DNA of 64,000 nt from Microbacterium gubbeenense DSM 15944 (GTDB lineage Bacteria; Actinomycetota; Actinomycetes; Actinomycetales; Microbacteriaceae). Of the stretch, positions 44,610-52,860 are shown one piece after another. The position numbers and the translations under genes were made by a program. Location: positions 1 to 64,000 of the forward strand of contig NZ_AUGQ01000010.1 in the NCBI RefSeq assembly GCF_000422745.1. Direction: 5' to 3'. Below the pieces are notes generated by a model. The model was not told where the DNA came from. It did not search any database and saw only the letters and a list, made by a program, of their open reading frames with translations. The stretch's first letter is position 1. Every line of letters starts with the position of its first letter.

Positions 44610-44738
44610 ATGCCGGAACTGTTCGTGATCGTCATCGCCCTGACCTGCGTCAGCGTGATCGTCATGGGCATTCGCGCCGTGCGCCGCATGAACAAGTCGG
44701 GTCGAGACGACGACGACATGTTCGGCCCCCGCCGCTGA
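44610..44738 (+). CDS. 42-aa single-pass membrane microprotein
   Basis: ATG at 44610 opens a 43-codon frame with a coherent small-membrane-protein layout: a hydrophobic helix in residues 4-20 (LFVIVIALTCVSVIVMG), a basic stop-transfer cluster RAVRRMNK, an acidic run DDDD at 33-36, and FGPRR at the end. Codon use is host-like, and GGGCGG precedes the start. No homologue is recognised. It lies between two minus-strand genes, divergent from the SDR and convergent with the ROK gene. Confidence 0.6.
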   Translation: MPELFVIVIALTCVSVIVMGIRAVRRMNKSGRDDDDMFGPRR

Positions 44739-44746
44739 GGGCGGGC

Positions 44747-45661
44747 TCAGCGCAGCGCGAGGGCCGCGGCACCGATCAGAGGGCCGTCGGGGCCGAGGCC
44801 GCTGCGCACGACCCGGGTGTTCTGCGCGTACGGCAGCTCGGCCCAGTCGTTGAGCGCGGCCTGGACGAGCTCGACATAGTCGTCGGAGACGAACGAGAAC
44901 CCGCCGGAGATCGCGACGACCTCGAGGTCGAGCAGGGTGGAGGCGTCGGCGAGCGCCCGCCCGACCGCGTGCGCCGACCGCTCGATCGCGGCGCGCGCGG
45001 TGCGATCGCCCCGGCGCGCGTCCTCTCCGAGCTGCTCCCCCGCCGTGCCCTGCCAGCCCTGCAGCTGAGCCCACGTGACGCTCGCGGGCCCCGAGGCGAC
45101 CTCCTCGAGCGTGAGCTCACCGTTCTGCTCGGCGACGTGCGTCTGGCCGAGGTGGCCGGCGTTGCCGGAGGATCCGCCGATCGGCTCGCCCCCGATGACG
45201 ATGCCGCCCCCGACGCCGGTCGAGACGACGATCGAGAGGGAGGCCCTGGCGCCCGCGGCCTCGCCGAGCCACGACTCGGCGAGCGCGAGCGCGCCGCCGT
45301 CGTGCCGCAGCGTCACGTCGGCGTCGATGTCACCCGTGTCCACGACGACGGCGTCGCGCACGGTGCTGGCGAGGTCGAACCCCATCACGAGCGGCATGTT
45401 CACCGGGTGGATCGTGCCCGCCGCGCGGTCGACCGGGCCAGCCGACCCGACGCCCGCCCCAGCGAAGTCGGCGCCCTGCGGCAGGTGGTCAAGAGCGGCC
45501 GCGACCACCGCGCTGACCGACTGGCCGAGACGTTCGGGCGTGATGTCCCGCCCGGTCGGAACGCGGTGCCGGCTCGCGGTGATCACGGCGCCCGTCTCGT
45601 CGACGAGGGCGGCTTCGATCTTCGTGCCGCCGAGGTCGACGGCCAACGCGATGCGGGACAT
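44747..45661 (-). CDS. ROK-family sugar kinase-like protein lacking the zinc motif
   Basis: 304 aa. The phosphate-binding loop VDLGGTKIEAALVD (residues 8-21), the ROK-type STGVGGGIVIGG near 149-160 and the catalytic GNAGHLGQ near 167-174 place it among ROK kinases. The CxCGxxGC zinc site expected after GH is absent: the segment reads THVAEQNGELTLEEVASG with no cysteine. Zinc-less ROK proteins can still be kinases, but specificity (glucose, N-acetylmannosamine, other) cannot be given. No DNA-binding domain is present, so it is not a NagC-type regulator. Confidence 0.8.
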   Translation of the reverse strand: MSRIALAVDLGGTKIEAALVDETGAVITASRHRVPTGRDITPERLGQSVSAVVAAALDHLPQGADFAGAGVGSAGPVDRAAGTIHPVNMPLVMGFDLASTVRDAVVVDTGDIDADVTLRHDGGALALAESWLGEAAGARASLSIVVSTGVGGGIVIGGEPIGGSSGNAGHLGQTHVAEQNGELTLEEVASGPASVTWAQLQGWQGTAGEQLGEDARRGDRTARAAIERSAHAVGRALADASTLLDLEVVAISGGFSFVSDDYVELVQAALNDWAELPYAQNTRVVRSGLGPDGPLIGAAALALR

Positions 45662-45704
45662 GCGTTCAGGCTAGCGGTACCGAGGATGTCCCAGTCGGTG
45701 CGCT

Positions 45705-46283
45705 CTACTGAGGGTCGAGCCCCAAGTCGCCCAGGTCGATCGCGGCTCGCCATTCGAGGCCGGCCTCCTCGATCGCGGCACGGGCGCCGGTCAGCCGATC
45801 GACGATCACGGCGACCGCCACGACCTCGGCTCCGGCCTTCTTCAGCGCCTCGACCGCCTTCAGCGCCGACTGCCCCGTCGTGGACGTGTCTTCGAGCACG
45901 ACGACGCGCTTGCCCTCGACCTCCGCGCCCTCGATCTGCCGGCCGCGGCCGTGATCCTTCGGCTCCTTGCGCACGACGAACGCGTCGAGCGGCCGCTCTG
46001 AGGCCGCCGTCGCGTGCATGACGGCGTTCGCGATGGGATCCGCGCCCAGGGTGAGCCCGCCGACCGCGACGACGCCGTCGATGTCGGCGATCAGGTCGCT
46101 CATGATGCGGCCGATCGCGGGGGCCGCGCGGTGGTCGAGCGTGAGCTTGCGCATGTCGACGTAGTACGTGGCCCTCTTGCCGCTCGACAGCGTGAAGTCA
46201 CCGTGGAACACGGCCTCGTCGGTGATCAGCGAGATCAGGTTCTGGCGGTCGGACTCGAGCGCGGGAGTGGATGCGATGGCCAT
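45705..46283 (-). CDS. pyrE: Orotate phosphoribosyltransferase
   Basis: 192 aa. PRPP-binding motif VVVLEDTSTTGQSALKAVEALK near residues 122-143, with the OPRTase features FTLSSGKRATYYVDMRKL near 31-48 and VVRKEPKDHGRGRQIEG (catalytic loop lysines and His). It joins orotate to PRPP in pyrimidine synthesis. ATG 46283 is preferred to the frame extension to 46322, which would run into the divergent gene's promoter. EDTSTTG has Glu-Asp where many have Asp-Asp, common in this subgroup. Confidence 0.93.
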   Translation of the reverse strand: MAIASTPALESDRQNLISLITDEAVFHGDFTLSSGKRATYYVDMRKLTLDHRAAPAIGRIMSDLIADIDGVVAVGGLTLGADPIANAVMHATAASERPLDAFVVRKEPKDHGRGRQIEGAEVEGKRVVVLEDTSTTGQSALKAVEALKKAGAEVVAVAVIVDRLTGARAAIEEAGLEWRAAIDLGDLGLDPQ

Positions 46284-46320
46284 GTGCCCCAGTCTATTCG
46301 GCAGGCCATAGGCTGACGAC

Positions 46321-46587
46321 ATGGCTAAGGCACACCAGCCCCTCGAAGAATGGCTCGCATCCCACCCGTTGAAGAAGCCCGGCCTGTTCGCGGGCGAGGG
46401 CTACTCGCGCCGAGCGGTCGACGAGGTCACCGACAAGGTCGTCGACCGGCTGCGCGCTGACCGGCAGTACGCCGATCTGATCCGCAAGATCGACTTCCCG
46501 ACCGCCCCGCGCGCCGAGGCGTACGACCGCGCGGCCGTCGACGACCTCTTCGACAACCTGAAGTGGGGATCCGACCCGCGCAAGTAG
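46321..46587 (+). CDS. Small conserved-looking protein of unknown function
   Basis: 88 aa, highly charged, no signal peptide or membrane segment. Three helices are suggested: residues 5-16, 30-48 (RRAVDEVTDKVVDRLRADRQ) and 66-82 (DRAAVDDLFDNLKWG). I do not recognise a family. Host-like codon use and its placement 10 bp before exonuclease III suggest a genuine gene and possibly co-transcription with it. Confidence 0.7.
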   Translation: MAKAHQPLEEWLASHPLKKPGLFAGEGYSRRAVDEVTDKVVDRLRADRQYADLIRKIDFPTAPRAEAYDRAAVDDLFDNLKWGSDPRK

Positions 46588-46597
46588 GCTTCTTCAC

Positions 46598-47437
46598 ATG
46601 CGCATCGCGACCTGGAACGTCAACTCGGTTCGTGCACGCGTCGACCGCATCGTCGCCTTCGCCGACCGTGCCGCGATCGACGTCCTGCTCATGCAGGAGA
46701 TCAAGTGCAAGCCCGAGCAGTTCCCGTATCAACAGTTCGAGGACGCCGGCTACACGATCGAGGCGCACGGCCTGAACCAGTGGAACGGCGTTGCGATCGC
46801 GAGCCGCCTGCCGCTCGAGGACGTCGAATATTCCTTCCCGGGAATGCCCGGATTCCAGAAGGGTTATGACGGCGACGACGCCCCGCTCGAGGCGCGCGCG
46901 ATCTCCGCTCTCGTCGAGGGCGTGCGGCTGTGGAGCCTCTACGTGCCGAACGGCCGCGGGCTCGACGACCCGCACTACGCCTACAAGCTGCGCTTCTTCG
47001 ACGCGCTGCGACAGTACGCTGCCGACGCGCTCGCGGCGGATCCGTCGCTTCCGCTCGCGCTCACGGGCGACTTCAACGTGGCGCCCACGGACGCGGACAA
47101 CGGGGATCCGTCGATCGTCGAGGGCGTGACGACGCACGTCTCCCCCGCCGAGCGCGACGCCTTCTCCGCGCTGTCCGAGGCCGGGCTGCAGGACGTCGTG
47201 CGCCCGCTCGTGCCCGAGGGCTTCACGTTCTGGGACTACAAGCAGCTGCGGTTCCCGCGCAACGAGGGCCTGCGCATCGACTTCGTGCTGGGATCCCGTG
47301 CGTTCGCCGACGCGGTCGAGGGCGCGTCGATCGAGCGGGATGAGCGGGGGGGCGAGGGGCCGAGCGACCACGTTCCGGTGGTCGTCGACCTGAACTTCGA
47401 CGAGGACGACGAAGACGTTCCGATGATCTTCGGCTGA
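46598..47437 (+). CDS. xthA: Exodeoxyribonuclease III / AP endonuclease
   Basis: 279-aa EEP-family nuclease. Motifs: TWNVNSVRARV at the N-terminus, LLMQEIKC (metal Glu near 34), YVPNGRGLDDPHYAYKLRF, LTGDFNVAPTDADN near 155-168 and the C-terminal SDHVPVVVDL with catalytic Asp-His. It cleaves at abasic sites and trims 3' ends in base excision repair. 10 bp after the small unknown gene. It converges on the response regulator with 8 bp between stops. Confidence 0.94.
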   Translation: MRIATWNVNSVRARVDRIVAFADRAAIDVLLMQEIKCKPEQFPYQQFEDAGYTIEAHGLNQWNGVAIASRLPLEDVEYSFPGMPGFQKGYDGDDAPLEARAISALVEGVRLWSLYVPNGRGLDDPHYAYKLRFFDALRQYAADALAADPSLPLALTGDFNVAPTDADNGDPSIVEGVTTHVSPAERDAFSALSEAGLQDVVRPLVPEGFTFWDYKQLRFPRNEGLRIDFVLGSRAFADAVEGASIERDERGGEGPSDHVPVVVDLNFDEDDEDVPMIFG

Positions 47438-47445
47438 CCGACGCC

Positions 47446-48096
47446 CTACGCGAAGTTGTTGCGGTACGCCCACACCACGGCGGCGACGCGGTCGCGCGAG
47501 CCCGTCTTCTGCAACATGTTCGAGATGTGCGTCTTCACCGTCGCCTCGCCGATGAACAGCTGCTGAGCGATCTCGGCGTTGCTCATCGCCGCCGCCAGAA
47601 GGCGCAGGATCTCGGCCTCGCGCTCGGTCAGAGACACGGGGATCCCATCGGATGCCGACAGCGGCATATGTCCCGCCGCGCTGTGCCGCTCGATGACCCG
47701 GCGGGTCACCTCGGGTGCGAGCAGCGCGTCGCCCGCAGCGGCCACCTGCGCCGCGCTCACGAGCTCCTCGGGCCCCGCGTTCTTGAGCAGGAACCCGCTC
47801 GCGCCCGCATCCAGGGCCGCGAAGAGGTAGTCGTCTCGGTCGAAGGTCGTCACGATCACGACGCTCGACCGGCTGCCCGAGGCGATGATCTGCCGCGTGG
47901 CCTCGATGCCGTCCATGTCGGGCATCTGCACGTCCATGAACACGACGTCAGGGTCGAGGTGCGCTGCGCGCTCGATCGCCTCGACACCGGTGGCGGCCTC
48001 GCCGACGATCTCGACGCCCGACGCCTCGAGAATCATGCGGAACCCCGCCCGCATCGTGGCGTGGTCATCGACGAGCAGAACGGTGGGTGCGGTCAT
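47446..48096 (-). CDS. NarL/LuxR-family response regulator
   Basis: 216 aa. Receiver domain with phospho-Asp in DPDVVFMDVQMPDMDG (about residue 55) and the conserved Lys in GFLLKNAGPEEL near 108; the C-terminal LuxR HTH reads LTEREAEILRLLAAAMSNAEIAQQLFIGEATVKTHISNMLQK (core NAEIAQQLFIGEATVKTH). It is 12 bp downstream of its cognate histidine kinase. Target genes are unknown. Confidence 0.93.
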   Translation of the reverse strand: MTAPTVLLVDDHATMRAGFRMILEASGVEIVGEAATGVEAIERAAHLDPDVVFMDVQMPDMDGIEATRQIIASGSRSSVVIVTTFDRDDYLFAALDAGASGFLLKNAGPEELVSAAQVAAAGDALLAPEVTRRVIERHSAAGHMPLSASDGIPVSLTEREAEILRLLAAAMSNAEIAQQLFIGEATVKTHISNMLQKTGSRDRVAAVVWAYRNNFA

Positions 48097-48108
48097 GATT
48101 CCATCCTG

Positions 48109-49383
48109 CTATGCCAGCGGCACGCGCACGCGCACCAGGTAGCCGCCGCTCTCGCGCGGGCCCGCCTCGAGGAACGCCCCCATCGACGTCGCCCGCTCGC
48201 GCATGCCGAGCGTGCCGAGCCCCGCGCGGGATCCGAGGACCGCTCGCCCGGTGTTCGTCACCTCGAGCTCGACGTCATCGTCCGAATAGCGCAGGCGCAC
48301 GTCGGCGGTCACGTTCGGCCCCGCGTGCCGGCGGGCGTTCGTGAGCGCCTCCTGCGCGATCCGGTACAGGTTCACCTGCGCGAGGCTCGGCACATCGCGC
48401 GGATCCCCGATGATGCGCAGCGAGGTGGGCGTTCCCGCGGCCTCCGACGCGCGAACGAGCTGATCGAGCGCGGCGAGCGTGACCGTCGACGGCGGATCCT
48501 CGTGGTCGTCGTCGCCGCCGCGCAGCGTGTCGAGCAGGTGCCGCAGCTCGCCGATCACCTGCCGAGACGACTCCTCCACGACCGTGAGCGCGCGCTTGGC
48601 GCCGTCGGGGTTCTGATCGAGGACGGCGCGCGCGGCGCCGGCCTGCACGCCCATCGACGACACGTGGTGGGCGACGACGTCGTGCAGCTCGCGGGCGATC
48701 CGCACGCGGTCGAGCATGACGGCCTGCGCGGAGGCGATCTCCTGCTGCTCCTCGAGCTCCCGCGTGCGCGCGGCGAGCGCCTTCCGCCCGAGCGCGGCCT
48801 CGTACGCGCGGTCGCCCATCACGTACGCGGCGCCGAAGAAGACCGCGTTGATGAGCCACTGGATCATCATGTACGCGACCATCGGCGACATCGCGCCCAC
48901 GGCGTCGGGCATGCCCTCGGGCACCGGCTCGGTCGCCGCGCGGAACGTGGCGACGAGCAGCCACCCGGCCATGACCGCCATGATCGCGAAGCGCGCGAGC
49001 TGGGCGCGGCGGCGGTCGTTGACCCACGCGCCCACCGTGTACATCGACAGGAACAGCGCGATCTGCCCGACGTAGAGCTCGGTCGCCCCGGCCTCCATGC
49101 CGACGACGTAGACGACGTTGACGACGATCGCGACGGTGATCGGGTAGCTGGTGCGCACGACGAACGGCAGCGAGAGCGCGGCCGCGTAGACGAGCCCCCA
49201 CTTCACGTCCAGCCCGCTGGATCCCATCAGCTGCGCGAAGAACCCGAGGATCACGCTGATGATCGCGCCGAGGAACAGCGCAAGTCCCACCCAGACATCG
49301 TTCGTTCTCTGCGCGGGCGCGGGCGCATCGCGCGCGAAGGATCCGGCCGCAGGGCGCGTTGTGCGCGCCGTCGTGATCGTCAT
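48109..49383 (-). CDS. Membrane sensor histidine kinase (NarL-type partner)
   Basis: 424 aa. Five or six hydrophobic segments in residues 28-190, then a HisKA_3 helix with the phospho-acceptor His in RIARELHDVVAHHVSSMGVQ (about 233) and a GHKL ATPase with the N-box region QEALTNARRHAG near 345 and G-rich GLGTLGMRERA near 395. The lack of an extracellular loop suggests intramembrane or envelope-stress sensing. ATG 49383 chosen; the frame extension to 49491 is Arg-rich. Transcribed with the response regulator, it is divergent from the VOC gene. Confidence 0.9.
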   Translation of the reverse strand: MTITTARTTRPAAGSFARDAPAPAQRTNDVWVGLALFLGAIISVILGFFAQLMGSSGLDVKWGLVYAAALSLPFVVRTSYPITVAIVVNVVYVVGMEAGATELYVGQIALFLSMYTVGAWVNDRRRAQLARFAIMAVMAGWLLVATFRAATEPVPEGMPDAVGAMSPMVAYMMIQWLINAVFFGAAYVMGDRAYEAALGRKALAARTRELEEQQEIASAQAVMLDRVRIARELHDVVAHHVSSMGVQAGAARAVLDQNPDGAKRALTVVEESSRQVIGELRHLLDTLRGGDDDHEDPPSTVTLAALDQLVRASEAAGTPTSLRIIGDPRDVPSLAQVNLYRIAQEALTNARRHAGPNVTADVRLRYSDDDVELEVTNTGRAVLGSRAGLGTLGMRERATSMGAFLEAGPRESGGYLVRVRVPLA

Positions 49384-49502
49384 GCCGACCACGTTAGGCG
49401 GCGATCGCGGCAATCGCCTCCCCCGCACGGCGGAGGCCCTTGTATTCCGGCGCCGTCGCGCGGATCCTGGAGCCAGGCACACTCGTCTCAAGGGAGCACA
49501 CC

Positions 49503-49991
49503 ATGGTGATGATCTTCGTCAATCTTCCCGTCGCCGATCTCGAGCGCTCGAAGGCGTTCTACACGGCGCTCGGCGCCGAGGTCGTCACCGAGTTCACCGA
49601 CGAGAACGCCTCGTGCCTGAAGTGGGACGAGAACGTGTTCTTCATGGTCCTCGCGGCCGACTACTTCGCGACCTTCACCGACCAGCCCGTCGTCATGCCG
49701 GGCACGGGGGCGCAGTCGATCACGGCGCTCAGCCGGGATTCGCGCGAGCAGGTCGAGCGCGCCCGGCAGACGGTGCTCGACAACGGCGGATCCGAGAACA
49801 AGCCGCCGGTCGATCACGGCGTCATGTACGTGGTCTCGATGGCCGACCCCGACGGGCACATCATCGAGTTCACGTGGATGTCGGACGAGGCCCCGCAGCC
49901 CGCCGCGGCCGACGGATTCAACCACCAGCACCCCGATGCGAACGACGCGTTCACGGACGCGGAAGCGGAGGGCTGGCCCGCGCGCGAGTGA
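49503..49991 (+). CDS. VOC-superfamily (glyoxalase/bleomycin-resistance fold) protein
   Basis: 162 aa, start ATG 49503 after AAGGGAG. One VOC domain: FVNLPVADLERSKAFYTALGAEV at the N-terminus and MADPDGHIIEFTWM near 115-128. The usual first metal His of the glyoxalase site is replaced (NLPV), so enzymatic metal binding is uncertain. The C-terminal 35 residues are Asp/Ala-rich. Related PhnB-like actinobacterial proteins have no assigned function. Confidence 0.82.
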   Translation: MVMIFVNLPVADLERSKAFYTALGAEVVTEFTDENASCLKWDENVFFMVLAADYFATFTDQPVVMPGTGAQSITALSRDSREQVERARQTVLDNGGSENKPPVDHGVMYVVSMADPDGHIIEFTWMSDEAPQPAAADGFNHQHPDANDAFTDAEAEGWPARE

Positions 49992-50003
49992 CGCGCACAG
50001 CAG

Positions 50004-50051
50004 AGCGCCCCGCGGATCCAATAAGGGGGAGAGGCGGATCCGCGGGGCGCT
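50004..50051. terminator. Bidirectional terminator between VOC and FMN reductase genes
   Basis: A perfect 16-bp stem pairs 50004-50019 with 50036-50051 around a 16-nt loop, between the convergent stops at 49991 and 50065. The arms end with GGATCC, the word that is abundant in this genome. Confidence 0.8.
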
Positions 50052-50064
50052 GGTTCGTGAACGC

Positions 50065-50622
50065 TTAGGCGTTGGCCTTCTGCACGCGGCCGATGAGGCC
50101 GAGGAAGGTGCCGAGGTACATCTCGAGGAACGCCTTCGTGTCGGCGTTCGTCACCTCGCCGGTCTCGCTGATCAGGCCCGGTGTGAGCTGGATGAAGCCC
50201 TCGGGCTGGCCCATCACGATCGCGTTGACGTGGCTCAGGATGGCCTTGAGGTGCTGCTGCGCGGCGGCGGTGGCGATTCCGCCCTGTGAGGCGCCGATGA
50301 CGGCGACGGGCCGACCGCCGAAGGAGAAGTTGCCGTAGGGACGGCTCGCCCACTCGATCGCGTTCTTCAGTACGCCGGGGATCGACCGGTTGTACTCGGG
50401 CGTGATGATGATCACGCCGTCGACCGACTCGATCTGCTCCTTGAAGTCGAGCGCGACCTGCGGGAAGTCGCCCTCGAGGTCGGTCGAGAAGAACGGCAGC
50501 TGCTTGATCGGAATCTCCACGGCCTCGACTCCCTCGGGGAGCAGGTTCACGAGCGCTCCGGCGAGCGCGCGGTTGATCGAGGTCGTTCCGATGGATCCGA
50601 CGATGTAGCCGATCTTGGTCAC
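50065..50622 (-). CDS. NADPH-dependent FMN reductase (flavodoxin-fold)
   Basis: 185 aa, GTG start with AGGAG 8 nt upstream. FMN_red signatures: phosphate-binding GSIGTTSINRALA at residues 9-21 and TPEYNRSIPGVLKNAIEWASRP near 74-95; the GASQGGIATAAAQQHL stretch follows. It reduces free flavin or quinones and azo compounds with NADPH, probably a two-electron detoxifying role. A 12-bp palindrome GATGAATTCATC at 50691-50702 lies 69 bp upstream and could be an operator. Confidence 0.87.
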   Translation of the reverse strand: MTKIGYIVGSIGTTSINRALAGALVNLLPEGVEAVEIPIKQLPFFSTDLEGDFPQVALDFKEQIESVDGVIIITPEYNRSIPGVLKNAIEWASRPYGNFSFGGRPVAVIGASQGGIATAAAQQHLKAILSHVNAIVMGQPEGFIQLTPGLISETGEVTNADTKAFLEMYLGTFLGLIGRVQKANA

Positions 50623-50812
50623 AGGGGTTCTCCTTGGTAGGCGAATTGCGGTACAGGAGTCGGGAACGGGCCCGCCGTCCTGTCTATTCCGATGAATTCA
50701 TCATTCTGGCCGGATCCCCAGTGAACGAGCTGAGATCTCCCCCTCGCGGCGGAGGTGCGGCCGGTATCGCACCGCATAGCGTCGAAGCATACGAACGGAA
50801 AGGGGTTCCGAC

Positions 50813-51697
50813 ATGCTGGACGTCAGCGGAATCACGAAGCAGTACGGCGAGCGCACGGTTCTCGACGACGTGTCGTTCTCCGTCACGCGCGGCCGCCTCA
50901 CGGGCTTCGTCGGCGGCAACGGCGCGGGCAAGACCACCACCATGCGCATCGTTCTCGGGCTGCTCGAGAAGAACGGCGGCGAGGTCACCCTCGACGGAGA
51001 TCCGCTCACCGCCGCCCGGCGCCGCGGCTTCGGCTACATGCCGGAGGAGCGCGGCCTGTATCCGAAGATGAAGGTGCTCGAGCAGATCACCTACCTCGGG
51101 CGCCTGCACGGCTTCGACAAGCGCGTCGCCAGCGAAAAGGCGACGGACATCCTTACCGAGCTCGGCCTCGGCGAGCGCCTCACGGATCCGATCGAGTCGC
51201 TTTCGCTCGGAAACCAGCAGCGCGCGCAGATCGCCGCGGCGCTCGTGCACGACCCCGACGTGCTGATCCTCGACGAGCCGTTCAGCGGCCTCGACCCGAT
51301 GGCCGTCGAGACGGTCGTCGCGGTGCTGCAGCGTCGCGCGCACGAGGGCGCGGCCGTGCTGTTCTCCTCGCACCAGCTCGACGTAGTCGAGCGCCTCTGC
51401 GACGACCTCGTGATCATCGCCGACGGATCCGTGCGCGCGAGCGGCGAGCGCGAGGCGCTCCGCGAGCAGCACTCCACCAACCGCTATGAGCTGATCTCGA
51501 CCGGCGACGCGGGCTGGCTTCGCGACGAGCCGGGCATCGAGGTCATCGACTTCGATGCGGGCCACGCTGTGTTCGACGTCACGGACGACCAGGCCGCGCA
51601 GCACGTGCTGCGCCGCTCGGTCGCCGAGGGCGACGTCACGAGCTTCGCCCCGCAGCATCCCTCGCTCGCACAGATCTTCAAGGAGGTCGTCCGATGA
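50813..51697 (+). CDS. ABC-2-type exporter ATPase (NatA-like)
   Basis: 294 aa: Walker A GGNGAGKTT near residues 38-46, Q-loop region YMPEERGLYPKM, signature LSLGNQQRAQIAAAL near 133 and Walker B VLILDEPFSGLDPM near 152. A C-terminal extension of about 80 residues (GDAGWLRDEPGIEVIDF) follows, as in NatA/EcsA-type exporters. The next gene is its permease, overlapping by 4 bp. Exported substrate (Na+, drug or peptide) unknown. Confidence 0.9.
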   Translation: MLDVSGITKQYGERTVLDDVSFSVTRGRLTGFVGGNGAGKTTTMRIVLGLLEKNGGEVTLDGDPLTAARRRGFGYMPEERGLYPKMKVLEQITYLGRLHGFDKRVASEKATDILTELGLGERLTDPIESLSLGNQQRAQIAAALVHDPDVLILDEPFSGLDPMAVETVVAVLQRRAHEGAAVLFSSHQLDVVERLCDDLVIIADGSVRASGEREALREQHSTNRYELISTGDAGWLRDEPGIEVIDFDAGHAVFDVTDDQAAQHVLRRSVAEGDVTSFAPQHPSLAQIFKEVVR

Positions 51698-52782
51698 ACG
51701 CTCAGCCCCTGTCCCTGCCCCAGGCCACCTACCTCGTCGCGGAGCGCGAGGTCGTGACCCGCGTGCGCAGCAAGGCGTTCGTGATTTCGACGCTGATCCT
51801 GCTGATCGGAATCATCGCCGGAATCATCGCGATGAACTTCTTCAGCGAGCGCGAAACGACCACCGAGGTCGCCGCTCCCGACACCGTCTCGGCGCAGCTC
51901 GCCGAGATCGACGGCGTCGAGGTCACCGAGGTGGCCGATGCCGACGAGGCCCGCCAGCTCGTCGAGGATGAAGCGGTCGACGCGGCGGTCGTCCCCGACG
52001 AAGACTCGACCACCGGCTTGACGATCGTGGCGCTCACCGAGGCGCCGAGCGAGCTGCTGCAGAGCCTGTCACAGGCGCCGCACGTCGAGCTCGTGAACCC
52101 GGATGCGGGCTGGTCCCCGATCCGCTACATCCTCGCGATCGCTTTCGGCCTCGTCTTCATGATGTCGGCGATGACGTTCGGATCCCCCGTGGCGACGAGC
52201 GTCGTCGAGGAGAAGCAGACGCGCGTGATCGAGATCCTGCTGACGGCGATCCCCGCGCGGGCGCTGCTCGCGGGCAAGGTGATCGGCAACACGCTGCTCG
52301 CGCTCGCGCAGATCATTCTGATCGTCGCGGCGGTGGCGGTGTCGCTCATCGTGACAGATCAGACCGAAATGCTCGCAGGGCTCGGCGCGCCGCTGCTGTG
52401 GTTCGCACTGTTCTTCGTCGCCGGATTCCTGCTGATCGCCACGATGTTCGCCGCGACGGGAGCGCTCGTGTCGCGTCAGGAGGACATCTCGCAGACGATC
52501 GCGCCCGTCATGTACATCGTGATGATCCCGTACTTCCTCGTGATCTTCTTCAACGACAACCCGCTCGTGATGGCAATCATGTCGTACGTGCCGTTCTCGG
52601 CGCCGGTGTCGATGCCGATCCGCCTGTTCTTCAACGAGGCGCAGTGGTGGGAGCCGATCCTCTCGATCGTCATCTCGCTCATCGCGTGCGCGCTCGTGAT
52701 CATGCTGGCCGCGAAAATCTACGAGCGCTCACTGCTGCGCATGGGCGCCCGCGTGAAGTGGAGCGAGGCCCTGAAGAAGTAG
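51694..52782 (+). CDS. ABC-2-type exporter permease (NatB-like)
   Basis: 362 aa with the NatB/ABC2_membrane_3 plan: one N-terminal helix (about 28-50), a large extracytoplasmic domain (50-145), then five helices from about 145 to 345. The EKQTRVIEILLTAIPARALLAGKVIG stretch near 172-197 is the coupling region of the family. Its ATG overlaps the ATPase stop (ATGA). The stop codon forms part of an inverted repeat spanning the whole intergenic region to clpB. Confidence 0.88.
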   Translation: MNAQPLSLPQATYLVAEREVVTRVRSKAFVISTLILLIGIIAGIIAMNFFSERETTTEVAAPDTVSAQLAEIDGVEVTEVADADEARQLVEDEAVDAAVVPDEDSTTGLTIVALTEAPSELLQSLSQAPHVELVNPDAGWSPIRYILAIAFGLVFMMSAMTFGSPVATSVVEEKQTRVIEILLTAIPARALLAGKVIGNTLLALAQIILIVAAVAVSLIVTDQTEMLAGLGAPLLWFALFFVAGFLLIATMFAATGALVSRQEDISQTIAPVMYIVMIPYFLVIFFNDNPLVMAIMSYVPFSAPVSMPIRLFFNEAQWWEPILSIVISLIACALVIMLAAKIYERSLLRMGARVKWSEALKK

Positions 52783-52796
52783 CCCCCCACAACCCT

Positions 52797-52849
52797 TCAT
52801 TTCTGGCACTTTTCTCCTGCGAGCAGGGTAAGAAAAGTGCCAGAAATGA
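52797..52849. terminator. Long bidirectional terminator between the ABC permease and clpB
   Basis: A perfect 19-bp stem (52797-52815 with 52831-52849) has a 15-nt loop; in both directions the arms carry A-rich and T-rich runs (CTTTTCT / AGAAAAG). An outer 8-bp arm pair, TAGCCCCC (52780-52787) and GGGGGCTA (52856-52863), includes both genes' stop codons. Confidence 0.8.
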
Positions 52850-52860
52850 TGAACTGGGGG

